Shown here in pieces: positions 45,292-53,502 of a stretch of DNA of 64,000 nt (position 1 is the first letter of the stretch; the number at the start of each line of letters is the position of its first letter). Both the position numbers and the translations under genes were made by a program. The notes under the pieces are model-generated. The model was not told the DNA's origin, did no database searches, and worked only from the letters and a program-made list of their open reading frames with translations. The stretch comes from Phycisphaerales bacterium (GTDB lineage Bacteria > Planctomycetota > Phycisphaerae > Phycisphaerales > UBA1924). The stretch lies in contig JAIEUA010000007.1 in the NCBI GenBank assembly GCA_019744815.1, positions 124,001 to 188,000 of the forward strand. Reading direction: 5' to 3'.

Positions 45292-47033
45292 GCGGCCCTC
45301 GCTTTCGCGACCGGGCCGGCACCCTCGTCATCCACGTGAGTGACGCGGATGATCTCTTCCAGGCTGGTCTTGCCGTCCATGGCGAGCAGCACGCCTTCCT
45401 GCCGGAGCGTCAGGAACCCGTCCTTGGCCAATTGAGCCCGCAGCTCATGGGTCGCAGAGCCCGCGTAGATGAGCCTCTTCAGCGACGACGAGACTTCCAT
45501 CACCTCGTACACACCCAGCCGACCTTTGAAGCCCGTGTCGTGACAGACGCGGCAGCCCTCGCCCTTGCGGAACGGGCGGCCCACCTGATCGTGCAGACCG
45601 GCGTCGGCGAGCACGTCCTCGGCGGGGTAGTACTTGGTTGCGCAGGCCTGACAGATCGTGCGCGCGAGCCGCTGGGCCACCACGCCGTTGAGCGCGCTGG
45701 AGATCAGGTACTTCTCGATGGACATGTCAGCGAGCCGCGCGATAGTGCTAGGTGCGTCGTTGGTGTGCAGCGTCGCAAGCACCAGGTGCCCCGTCAGCGC
45801 GGCCTGCACCGCGACCCGCGCCGTCTCCTGGTCGCGGATCTCGCCGACCATGATCACGTCCGGGTCCTGGCGCAGAATACTTCGCAGCGCCCGGGCAAAG
45901 TTGAACCCGATGGGCTCATTGGTCTGGATCTGGTTGATCAGGTCGAGCTGGTACTCGACCGGGTCTTCGACGGTCAGGATGTTGACGTCGGGGCTGCGCA
46001 ACAGGTCGAGCGCCGAGTACAGCGTCGTCGTCTTGCCGCTGCCGGTCGGGCCGGTGACAAGCACCAGGCCGTGCGGGCGCTCGAGCATGTGCGTGAACGT
46101 TGCCAGCGACTCGGCCCGGAAGCCCAGGTCGCTCATCCGCACCCGCAGGTTCGACTTGTCGAGCACGCGGACCACGATCTTTTCGCCCAAGAGCGTCGGC
46201 ATGGACGAGACGCGCAGGTCGATGTCGCGTCCCTCGGCGACGATCCGCACGCGGCCCTCTTGCGGCAGCCGCTTCTCGGCGATGTCCATCTTGCCGATCA
46301 CCTTCACGCGCGACACGATCGAGGCGTGCATCCCCGGCGGCGGCTTCATCAGGTCGCGGAGCACGCCGTCGACGCGGTAGCGGATCCGCGTGCCCTTCTT
46401 GTCCGGCTCGATGTGGATGTCGCTCGCCCCGTCACGCACCGCCGTCAGCAGCGCGACGTTCACCAGGTTGATGATCGGGCTGCCCGCGACCAGCTTGTCC
46501 AGGTCCGTCGCAGGCCCCTCGTCGACGCTCTCGCGCTCCACGACTTCGAGATCGGACTCGGACAGCGAGGTGAGGAACGCGTCCACGTTCACGTCGCCGC
46601 CGGAGTACTTCTTGACGAACTCGAGGATGTTGGCCTCGAGCGCCAGCACCGGCCGGATCTTGCACGAGGTGATGGTCCGAAGACGATCGATCGTCGGCAG
46701 GCTCTGCGGCTCGGCCATGGCCACGGTCAGCGTGTCGCGGACCTTGAAAAGAGGCACGGCCCGAAGGCGCTCACACTCCTCGGTGCCCACCAGCTTGAAG
46801 ACCTGCGGGTCGATCAGACCGTGACGCAGGTGCACCGATCGAACGCCCAGGGTCTTGGCGAGCGTCAGAAGGAACACCTGCGGCGTGATGACGCCCTGCT
46901 CGATCAAGAGCTCGCCCAGCATCCGGTTGCTGCGGGCCTGCTCGGCCAGGGCGCGGCTGAGCTGCTGCTCGTTGATCGCGCCGTCACGCAGCAGCGCATC
47001 GCCCAGCCGGGTTCTGGAGGCTTCGCCGCTCAC
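45288..47033 (-). CDS. PilB/GspE assembly ATPase with MshEN-type N-terminus
   Basis: A 581-residue hexameric ATPase of the type II secretion/type IV pilus family. It has Walker A GPTGSGKTTT near residue 328, Asp box EDPVEYQ, Walker B MVGEIRDQET, His box LATLHTND, and a zinc-binding CQAC...CRVCHD region near 462-494. The N-terminus carries two MshEN-like motifs, RLGDALLRDG with following Q-L-L-Q spacing and LGELLIEQGVIT, known in MshE to bind c-di-GMP. Pilus extension here may thus be controlled directly by c-di-GMP, consistent with the HD-GYP gene in the same operon. Confidence 0.95.
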   Translation of the reverse strand: MSGEASRTRLGDALLRDGAINEQQLSRALAEQARSNRMLGELLIEQGVITPQVFLLTLAKTLGVRSVHLRHGLIDPQVFKLVGTEECERLRAVPLFKVRDTLTVAMAEPQSLPTIDRLRTITSCKIRPVLALEANILEFVKKYSGGDVNVDAFLTSLSESDLEVVERESVDEGPATDLDKLVAGSPIINLVNVALLTAVRDGASDIHIEPDKKGTRIRYRVDGVLRDLMKPPPGMHASIVSRVKVIGKMDIAEKRLPQEGRVRIVAEGRDIDLRVSSMPTLLGEKIVVRVLDKSNLRVRMSDLGFRAESLATFTHMLERPHGLVLVTGPTGSGKTTTLYSALDLLRSPDVNILTVEDPVEYQLDLINQIQTNEPIGFNFARALRSILRQDPDVIMVGEIRDQETARVAVQAALTGHLVLATLHTNDAPSTIARLADMSIEKYLISSALNGVVAQRLARTICQACATKYYPAEDVLADAGLHDQVGRPFRKGEGCRVCHDTGFKGRLGVYEVMEVSSSLKRLIYAGSATHELRAQLAKDGFLTLRQEGVLLAMDGKTSLEEIIRVTHVDDEGAGPVAKARAA

Positions 47034-47365
47034 AGGAAGCTCCTGACGGCGGCGCCGACGTCCTCATACACCTCGAACTGATCGGAGAGATCGGTCACAT
47101 CCAGGATCTCGCGAACGGTCTCGCAGACGCCGCAGAGCTTCAGCAGGCGCCCCGCGTCGGCGAGCCTCTCGGTGAGATTGAGAAGCGACTCAAGGCCTTG
47201 GCTGTCGACAAACGGCGTCGCCGACAAGTCCACCACACACCGGCCCATGTTGGCCGAGAGAGCCTGCGCCACCTCGTTCTCGAACGCGGCGGCATCGCCC
47301 TGGCAGATCGCACCCTGAGGCACGACGGCTTTGACGGCACCGTGTTGCTGCGTTCGGATCTCCAC
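47030..47365 (-). CDS. STAS-domain anti-anti-sigma-factor-like protein
   Basis: A 111-residue single STAS domain with the phosphorylatable Ser in TPFVDSQGLESLL, similar to SpoIIAA and RsbV. These proteins bind an anti-sigma factor or kinase when unphosphorylated. It sits between the histidine kinase and the pilus ATPase, overlapping the ATPase start by four bases. No anti-sigma kinase is adjacent; the RsbU-type phosphatase at 10429 is a possible, unproven partner. Placement suggests local regulation of pilus assembly. Confidence 0.88.
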   Translation of the reverse strand: MEIRTQQHGAVKAVVPQGAICQGDAAAFENEVAQALSANMGRCVVDLSATPFVDSQGLESLLNLTERLADAGRLLKLCGVCETVREILDVTDLSDQFEVYEDVGAAVRSFL

Positions 47366-47383
47366 GCCGCTGTTCCTCCGTTC

Positions 47384-49210
47384 CTAGGCCGCGTGCCGCA
47401 ACGGGGCGCTCAGCGGCACCCGGATGGTGAAGGTGGAACCCTTGTCCTTGATGGACTCGACGCCGATGTCGCCGCCGTGGAGCTTCACCACGTCGCGAGC
47501 GAGCGCCAGGCCGAGGCCCGTGCCGGTGATCTTGCTGACCCGCGGGTCCTTGGCGCGATAGAAGCGTTCGAAGACCTTGCTGGCATCATCGGGGGACATG
47601 CCGATGCCGGTGTCGGCGATCTGAACGATCAGCTCCTTGTCGTCGGCGCGGACGCTGACCGTCACGTCGCCGCCTTCGGGCGTGTACTTGATGGCGTTGC
47701 CAAGGACGTTGGTGATGGCGAGGGTGAGCTTGTCGCGATCGCCGACCATCGTGGGGAGCTTGGGAGGCAGAGCGAACGTGAGGCGGAGGTTCTTGGCCTT
47801 GGCCTGCTGAGTGAAGTCGGCCTGGATCTCTTCGAAGACCGGCGCCAGCCGCACGTCCGCGGGGGTGAGCTGCAGCGTCCCGGCCTCGATCTCGGAGATC
47901 GACAGCATGTCACCGACGATGCGTTCCAGGCGTCGCACCTCCTGGTTCACGACATTGAGGTGCTGGGCCCGCTTGGCGACGTCGGACTCGGGCGCGTCGA
48001 GCAGCTCTTCCATGCAGAGCCGGATGTTGGTGAGCGGGGTGCGCAGCTCGTGTGTGGCCTGCTCCACGAACGCGTTTCGGGAGCGATCGGCGATCCGCTG
48101 CTGGGTGACGTCCTCGAGCACCAGCATGGCGCCGCCGCCGTTGAGCGGGCGGGCGCTGACGCGGAGCACGGTGGCTCCTTCGCCCTCGCCGACGGTGGTC
48201 TCAAAGATCAGCCGAGCCCGCGATCGGGCGTCCGCGAGCTTGCCGAGTTCGTTCTTCGCAGCCGCATCGCTGAAGCACTCGGCGGCGGGCTTGCCGACGA
48301 GCTTGTCCCTGGTGGAACCCAGGAAGATCCCCGCGGCGCCGTTGCAGTAGCGCACCCGCATGTCGGGCTCGAGACCGACAAGCCCGATCCAGAGCGAATC
48401 CGCGAGGCGGGCGACCACATCTTCCGACGTTGCGGTTGCGACCACCGAGGCGCTGGTTCGGCGTTCCGACGCTTCTTCCAATCGCTTGCGAAGGCGGAGG
48501 GTGGAGAGCTCGTCGACGAGCGCATTCCACGCCGCGCCGCTCCCGGCCAGAGCCTCGCGAACGCGGACGGCTTTGAGGTCCTGCTCGCCCGCGGCGATCG
48601 CGGCGAGGGCGTCCCCCACTTCCGCCAGCGACCGCGTGCGCCGCCGGGCCGCGATACCCAGCCCGATCACGATCGCGACACAGAGGCCGCCTCCCGCAAG
48701 CGTGAAGGTCTCCAGGTCGCTCATGGCCTCCGTGGGTTCGCCGGCATCAATCTCGATGACGATCGGCCCCTTGCCGGCAACCTCGACCACCTCGCGGCTC
48801 GCGAGCGAGGAAGCGGACGACGCCACAGAGGACGGCCACTTTGCCGGCAGCTTGCTGGCCACCGCGGCGGCATCGCGAGCGTCGAGAACCACTGTCCCGT
48901 CGCCGAGCGTGACCCGCGCCGTCGTGAGCTGCTGCGACGCCGCCAGGTCCGCGAGCAGAGCTCGCGCGGCCCCGCGATCGTCGGACTTGAGTCGTTCAGC
49001 GATCTCGCCCTTGAGCGCGGCGGCGATCGCGTCGGAGCGTTGGCGAGAGGCATTCCGAGCCTGGGCGATCTCTCGGCTGTGGACGCCCCACCAGGCCGCC
49101 ACGGTCGCCACCGCCACCACGCCGGCGTACGCGATCAGCAACCCGCCGACCATCGCCGGTTCCCGCGGAACGAACTGTCGCAGCGATCGACGCACGCGCG
49201 GCATCTCCAT
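47384..49210 (-). CDS. Membrane histidine kinase with PAS domain
   Basis: A 608-residue sensor kinase: membrane segments at about residues 19-40 and 163-185 flank a periplasmic region. A HAMP-like linker, a PAS domain (about 265-375), HisKA with ATHELRTPLTNI (His near residue 392) and a complete HATPase with NVLGNAIKYTPEGGD, IADTGIGMSPDD and GTGLGLALA follow. The intact HELRTP motif contrasts with the SHGIRSP of the hybrid kinase at 7070. It is 18 bases before the STAS gene and probably signals to the receiver protein at 50803. Confidence 0.92.
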   Translation of the reverse strand: MEMPRVRRSLRQFVPREPAMVGGLLIAYAGVVAVATVAAWWGVHSREIAQARNASRQRSDAIAAALKGEIAERLKSDDRGAARALLADLAASQQLTTARVTLGDGTVVLDARDAAAVASKLPAKWPSSVASSASSLASREVVEVAGKGPIVIEIDAGEPTEAMSDLETFTLAGGGLCVAIVIGLGIAARRRTRSLAEVGDALAAIAAGEQDLKAVRVREALAGSGAAWNALVDELSTLRLRKRLEEASERRTSASVVATATSEDVVARLADSLWIGLVGLEPDMRVRYCNGAAGIFLGSTRDKLVGKPAAECFSDAAAKNELGKLADARSRARLIFETTVGEGEGATVLRVSARPLNGGGAMLVLEDVTQQRIADRSRNAFVEQATHELRTPLTNIRLCMEELLDAPESDVAKRAQHLNVVNQEVRRLERIVGDMLSISEIEAGTLQLTPADVRLAPVFEEIQADFTQQAKAKNLRLTFALPPKLPTMVGDRDKLTLAITNVLGNAIKYTPEGGDVTVSVRADDKELIVQIADTGIGMSPDDASKVFERFYRAKDPRVSKITGTGLGLALARDVVKLHGGDIGVESIKDKGSTFTIRVPLSAPLRHAA

Positions 49211-49308
49211 CCCGCCGGAGGCGGGGACACTTCTCGGTACCTCGCTATCGGTCGATAGGCAGCGCGACTGAACCCGCGCCGGGAGTCCACGGGCGAACTC
49301 CGTGCGCT

Positions 49309-50754
49309 TTAGGCGGCCTGCTGGAACACCACGCCCGCGGCCACCGCCTGACGGGACATGAGCTCGTCGTACCCTTGGAGATTCACCTTGGTAAACGCGG
49401 CCACCACCGCGGGATCAAGCTGCGTGCCCGCGCAGCGGGTGATCTCGGCCAGAACTTTCTCTCGCGGCATCGCGGGCCGGTACGCGCGGTTGGAACTCAT
49501 CGCGTCGAACGTGTCCGCGAGCCCGATGATCCGGGCGGTCAACGGGATGGCGTCGCCCTTGAGACCGTGCGGGTAGCCGCGTCCGTCGATGCGCTCGTGG
49601 TGATGCAGGACACCCCCCAGCGCGTGCTCCAGCAGCGTGATCCCCTTCAGGATGCGATGCCCGGTCTCGGGGTGCAGCTTGATGAGCCCGAACTCCTCGT
49701 CGGTCAGCTTCCCGGCCTTGCACAAGACCCGCTCGGGAACGCCGATCTTGCCCACGTCGTGAACCAGTCCGGAGATCCGCACCCGCTCGGCCTCGGCCTC
49801 GGACAGGTCCAGCGCCAGCGCGATCTCGCGCGACAGGTAGGCAACGCGTTCGGAATGGCCGCGCGTGTACGGGTCCTTGGCGTCGATGGCCGCGGTCAGA
49901 GCCTCCAGCGTTCCGATGCTCATCGCACGCTGCTCGCTGAATCGGGCCATGTTCTCGTGGAAGGTCCCGATGAACTCGGCCACGGCGTCCAGGTACTGCA
50001 TCTCCGGGCTGGCGATCTCGCCGTTGTCGTTGGTCTTGTTCCCGGCGATGAGCAGCCCGATCACGGTGTCGTCGTGCGAGATCGGGTCGCAGACCGCTTC
50101 GGCGTTGGTGAGCGTGGCGACCGTGCTCTTGCCGGGCACGAGCACCTTGGTCCACTCGTTCTCTAGCAACGCCGCGGCTTTGTTCTGGATCGCGGCCTCG
50201 ACTTCATCCTGCTTCGGGGCAGCGCCGACCAGGAAGACCCGCCCGCGCAGCTCGCCCACGATCCTCGGATCATCTCGGAACCCGACCGCCACCCACGCAA
50301 AGGGCAGCACCTGCTGCACGTTGGCGCACACGAGGCGGATCTGCTGCACGGGGTCGGGCGAAGACGCCACCAGCCGCAGCGTCCGGAAGAGCGAATAGGT
50401 CTCTTCGTACGACTGCATGAGCCGCTGGCTGAAGTTCTCGACCAGGGTGTGCAGGTCGCGGAACTGTCGCTGATCATCGACGACGGACAGGACCGCGCGT
50501 TCAACGCCCGCGATAGTGGTCCCGGCCGCGAGCCGCACGCAGGCGGCGGGGCCAGACCCGAACGGGGCGATGAACGCGTGACCCTGACACTCTCCCGATC
50601 CCGACCCGCTCCACGCTTTGGCGGCCATCGCCGCGGCGGAGTCCGCCCCCGGCATCGAGCCGTCCGGCAGGATCGGCCAGGCGCTCACACCCAGATCGCG
50701 CAGACGCTCGCACGCCTTGCTGATCGCCGCGGATTGCTCTTGGTGTGTCTTCAT
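49309..50754 (-). CDS. GAF-like and HD-GYP domain protein
   Basis: A 481-residue cytosolic protein. A GAF-like domain is suggested in the middle (about residues 100-265, with AWVAVGFRDDPRIVGELRG and VIGLLIAGNK). The C-terminal HD-GYP domain has the helix YTRGHSERVAYLSREIAL, metal motif HDVGKIGVPE and HHHERIDGRGYPHGLKGD. It is predicted to degrade c-di-GMP in response to a ligand or redox signal sensed by the GAF part. ATG 50754 is preferred to the GTG at 50769. It lies in the pilus operon, which also encodes an MshEN-bearing ATPase. Confidence 0.9.
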   Translation of the reverse strand: MKTHQEQSAAISKACERLRDLGVSAWPILPDGSMPGADSAAAMAAKAWSGSGSGECQGHAFIAPFGSGPAACVRLAAGTTIAGVERAVLSVVDDQRQFRDLHTLVENFSQRLMQSYEETYSLFRTLRLVASSPDPVQQIRLVCANVQQVLPFAWVAVGFRDDPRIVGELRGRVFLVGAAPKQDEVEAAIQNKAAALLENEWTKVLVPGKSTVATLTNAEAVCDPISHDDTVIGLLIAGNKTNDNGEIASPEMQYLDAVAEFIGTFHENMARFSEQRAMSIGTLEALTAAIDAKDPYTRGHSERVAYLSREIALALDLSEAEAERVRISGLVHDVGKIGVPERVLCKAGKLTDEEFGLIKLHPETGHRILKGITLLEHALGGVLHHHERIDGRGYPHGLKGDAIPLTARIIGLADTFDAMSSNRAYRPAMPREKVLAEITRCAGTQLDPAVVAAFTKVNLQGYDELMSRQAVAAGVVFQQAA

Positions 50755-50802
50755 CTGGGGTGGTCTCACGAAGCAAACGGAATCACGCCCGCGTCCAGCC
50801 GT

Positions 50803-51198
50803 TCACGCGGCCGCCCGGTCCTCGCTCGCCGGTCCGCAGATATCGAGCACCATCGCCGACAGCTCCTTCGCGCTGAAGGGCTTGGGCATGACCTGCACGA
50901 TGTTGGTTTCTTGAAGGTCTCGTGGCGAGATGCGGTGCCCGCGGGCGGTGAGCATGAGCACGGGGATGGCGCTCGTGCGCTGGTCGGTCTTGAGCCGCTT
51001 GGCGAGCTGAAGCCCGTCGACCCGCGGCATCTGGAAATCGCTGATGATCGCCGCCGGGATTGATTCGCACGCGAGACGGAATCCCTCTTCACCGTCCGAG
51101 CCGGTGAGCACGTTGTACCCCAGCTCGCGGAAACGCGAGGCGAGCATGAACGTGATCACGGTTTCGTCGTCGCAGATGAGGATCGTCTTGCCGCCCAT
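50803..51198 (-). CDS. Single-domain response regulator
   Basis: A 131-residue CheY-like receiver with the acidic pair ICDDETV, phospho-acceptor Asp in IISDFQMPRVDG, Thr in MLTARG and Lys in MPKPF, so it is fully competent. There is no output domain. It is the first gene of the minus-strand pilus operon and diverges from the pseudopilin operon at 51380. It may be phosphorylated by the kinase at 47384. Confidence 0.92.
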   Translation of the reverse strand: MGGKTILICDDETVITFMLASRFRELGYNVLTGSDGEEGFRLACESIPAAIISDFQMPRVDGLQLAKRLKTDQRTSAIPVLMLTARGHRISPRDLQETNIVQVMPKPFSAKELSAMVLDICGPASEDRAAA

Positions 51199-51379
51199 GT
51201 GAGGTCCCTCGGTTTCACGACATCGGTCCGAAACGGGCCACGCTTCGACCGGGTGCGCGTTTTTGCGGCCTGTGCGGCCGTCTTGGCCCGCCTGGCCCGC
51301 TCACTCGTCGCTCCTCCTCAATCACCCCCCCGGAAAGGCCGAAAACTCTCCTGTGGGTGCCCGCCGAACAGGTCTGTCT

Positions 51380-51850
51380 GTGACCACGCCCGCGTCCAAG
51401 CCGCGGCCGGCGTTCTCGCTGCTCGAGCTGATCGTGGTGGTCGCCATCCTCGCGATCCTCGCCGCGATCGCCGCCCCTCGTTACTCGATGGCCATACAGC
51501 GCTACCGCCTCGAGATGGCCGCCAACCGCGTCGCCGCCGACATCAGCCTTGCCAGGTCCTACGCCCGGGCCAAAGGCTCCTCCGCCACCATTTCCTTTTC
51601 CGTCTCCGGCTCGTCGTACTCCATCGCTGGCCTGACCAGCACCGAGCGCCGCGGCGAGGCCCACGGCGTCAACCTCTCCCGCGACCCCTTCGGCGTCTCC
51701 ATCCAGAGCGTCGACTTCGCCGGCACCAACACCCTCACCATCAAGGGCTACGGCACACCCGCCAGCGGCGGCACCGTCCGGCTCCGCCTCGGCGACCTCA
51801 CCAAGACCGTCGCCGTCGCCGCCGACAGCGGCGAGGTGAGCGTGCAATGA
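51380..51850 (+). CDS. GspH-like pseudopilin
   Basis: A 156-residue prepilin-like protein. The leader (TTPASKPRPA) precedes the cleavage motif FSLLELIVVVAILAILAAIAAPRYS, with Glu at position 5 and Ala rather than Gly at -1. A short beta-rich globular domain follows, matching minor pseudopilins of the GspH class. The start used is GTG 51380; the open frame extends to 51263, but the extra residues are not leader-like. The first gene of the plus-strand operon, it overlaps the next gene by ATGA. Confidence 0.82.
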   Translation: MTTPASKPRPAFSLLELIVVVAILAILAAIAAPRYSMAIQRYRLEMAANRVAADISLARSYARAKGSSATISFSVSGSSYSIAGLTSTERRGEAHGVNLSRDPFGVSIQSVDFAGTNTLTIKGYGTPASGGTVRLRLGDLTKTVAVAADSGEVSVQ

Positions 51851-52962
51851 GCACTCGCCCTGCCGCATCCCGCGCCGCCTTTACCCTCGTGGAGCTGATC
51901 ATCTCCTCGGCCCTGCTCACCGTGCTGCTCCTGGCCGGCGCGGCGACGGCATCGCTCGTCCGCCGCGCCGGTATGAGCGCGGTCGGCGACAGCTCGCTCG
52001 CGCTCTCGCGGGCCCTGACCGATCTCCGCCGCGACATCGAGTGCTCGACCAAGGTCAGCGCCGTCTCCGCTCGGAGCATCACCCTGATCGTCCCCGACCG
52101 CACCGGCGACTCGAACCCCGAGACCATCACCTACTTCTGGTCCGGCACCGAGGGCGCCCCGCTGCTCCGCACCGTCAACTCTGGCGCCGCCGCCACCATC
52201 GTTCCATCGATGCGCTCCTTCGCGCTCGTCCCCGAAACGGTCAACGTCACCGTCACCAGCGCCGACCAGCCCGTCGCGCCATCGAGCCAAACGGTCGCGA
52301 GCTGCAACACCTCCTCCGGTCTCAACACGATCATGGTCACGTCCACCCGCTGGGTCGGCGTGGCCTTCGCTCCCACGCTGCCCACCGGGACCACTAGCTG
52401 GACGCTCAACAGCGTCCGTCTCTCGCTCCGCCGCAGCGGCACCGCCGACAGCACCTTCGCCGTCCAGATCCGCACCACCAACGCTCAAACGCCCACTTCC
52501 ACCGTGCTCGCGTCAGTGACCATCAACGAGAGCTCTCTGGGCGTCGCCTACGCCAACGTGGACTGCACGTTCCCCTCGCTCTCGGGCCTCAGCCCCACCG
52601 CCCCGCTCGCCATCGTGCTCCAGCCCGTCTCCGGCATCAACTGCGCCGAGTGGCAGTTCACCAGCGGCGGCGGAGCCATCAACCCTGCCGACGCCATGTG
52701 GCAGTCCACCAACTCCGGCTCATCGTGGACGCGGCTCTCCTCGCAGGAGCCGCTCTTCACCGTCACCGGCACGCCCTCCGCCTCGGCCCCCGCCACCGAA
52801 TCCGTTCCCGCCGTCCGCGTCGTCCGCTGCTCCGCCGAAGCCATCCGCGGCGTCGCCATGGCCTTCGAGGCCGAGGCCCGCACGCTCTCCGCCAGCGGCA
52901 CCATCACCCTTGAAGCAGCACCCCTCACCGTCGGCGGTGCGGGCGACGTGTCCACCCGATAG
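51847..52962 (+). CDS. GspJ-like pseudopilin with extended globular domain
   Basis: A 371-residue prepilin-like protein with leader STRPAASRAA and cleavage motif FTLVELIISSALLTVLLLAGA (Ala at -1, Glu at position 5). The globular part is long for a minor pseudopilin (about 340 residues against 200) and rich in Thr, Ser and Val, suggesting a beta-sandwich insertion of about 140 residues (roughly 150-290). It probably caps the pseudopilus. ATG 51847 overlaps the upstream stop by four bases. Confidence 0.82.
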   Translation: MSTRPAASRAAFTLVELIISSALLTVLLLAGAATASLVRRAGMSAVGDSSLALSRALTDLRRDIECSTKVSAVSARSITLIVPDRTGDSNPETITYFWSGTEGAPLLRTVNSGAAATIVPSMRSFALVPETVNVTVTSADQPVAPSSQTVASCNTSSGLNTIMVTSTRWVGVAFAPTLPTGTTSWTLNSVRLSLRRSGTADSTFAVQIRTTNAQTPTSTVLASVTINESSLGVAYANVDCTFPSLSGLSPTAPLAIVLQPVSGINCAEWQFTSGGGAINPADAMWQSTNSGSSWTRLSSQEPLFTVTGTPSASAPATESVPAVRVVRCSAEAIRGVAMAFEAEARTLSASGTITLEAAPLTVGGAGDVSTR

Positions 52963-52974
52963 ACGAACACATCC

Positions 52975-53499
52975 ATGTCAGTCTCCCACCGTCCCACTCT
53001 CGCAGCCGCCTATCCGCCGACACGCCGCGGCATGACGCTCATCGAATGCGTCGCTGCCTCGCTCATACTCGCCGTCATCGCCGTCGCCGCCGTGCGTGCC
53101 GCCTCCGGCGCCGCCGCCGCCCAGGCCACCTCGTCGCGTTCGGTCACCGCCGTCCTGCTCGCCGAGAGCCTGCTCTCCAAGATCGAGCGCACGCCCTACA
53201 GCGATCCCTCGAACCCCAACACCCTCGGCCGCGACGCCGGCGAATCGGCCACCGACAAGACCACCTTCGACGATGTCGACGACTTCGACGGGTGGAGCGA
53301 GTCGCCGCCACAGGACTCCAACGGCGTCGCCATCCCCAACATGACCGGCTGGACCCGCAAGGTCTCGGTGATCTACTCCGATCTCGGCCCCCTCGCCGAG
53401 GACCGCTGGGGAAACACCGGCCTCAAGCTCATCACCGTCAACGTCTACTTCAACTCCAAGCTCGCCTGCTCGCTGCAATCACTCCGCGCCCCCGATTGA
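52975..53499 (+). CDS. GspI/PilV-like minor pseudopilin
   Basis: A 174-residue prepilin-like protein with leader ending RRG, cleavage before MTLIECVAASLILAVIAVAA, Glu at position 5, and Gly at -1, unlike the Ala of its siblings. The globular domain is short and rich in Asp/Asn and Ser, with a late VNVYFNSKLACSLQSL. Size, position and the TLIE(C/V) start fit GspI. It follows the GspJ-like gene by 12 bases and precedes the large protein at 53503 by 3. Confidence 0.8.
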   Translation: MSVSHRPTLAAAYPPTRRGMTLIECVAASLILAVIAVAAVRAASGAAAAQATSSRSVTAVLLAESLLSKIERTPYSDPSNPNTLGRDAGESATDKTTFDDVDDFDGWSESPPQDSNGVAIPNMTGWTRKVSVIYSDLGPLAEDRWGNTGLKLITVNVYFNSKLACSLQSLRAPD

Positions 53500-53502
53500 T
53501 CC

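Noticed and set aside
45336-47081. Plus-strand frame of 581 codons opposite the pilus ATPase
   Set aside because: The minus strand encodes an unmistakable GspE/PilB; the antisense translation has no domain and is a frame shadow.
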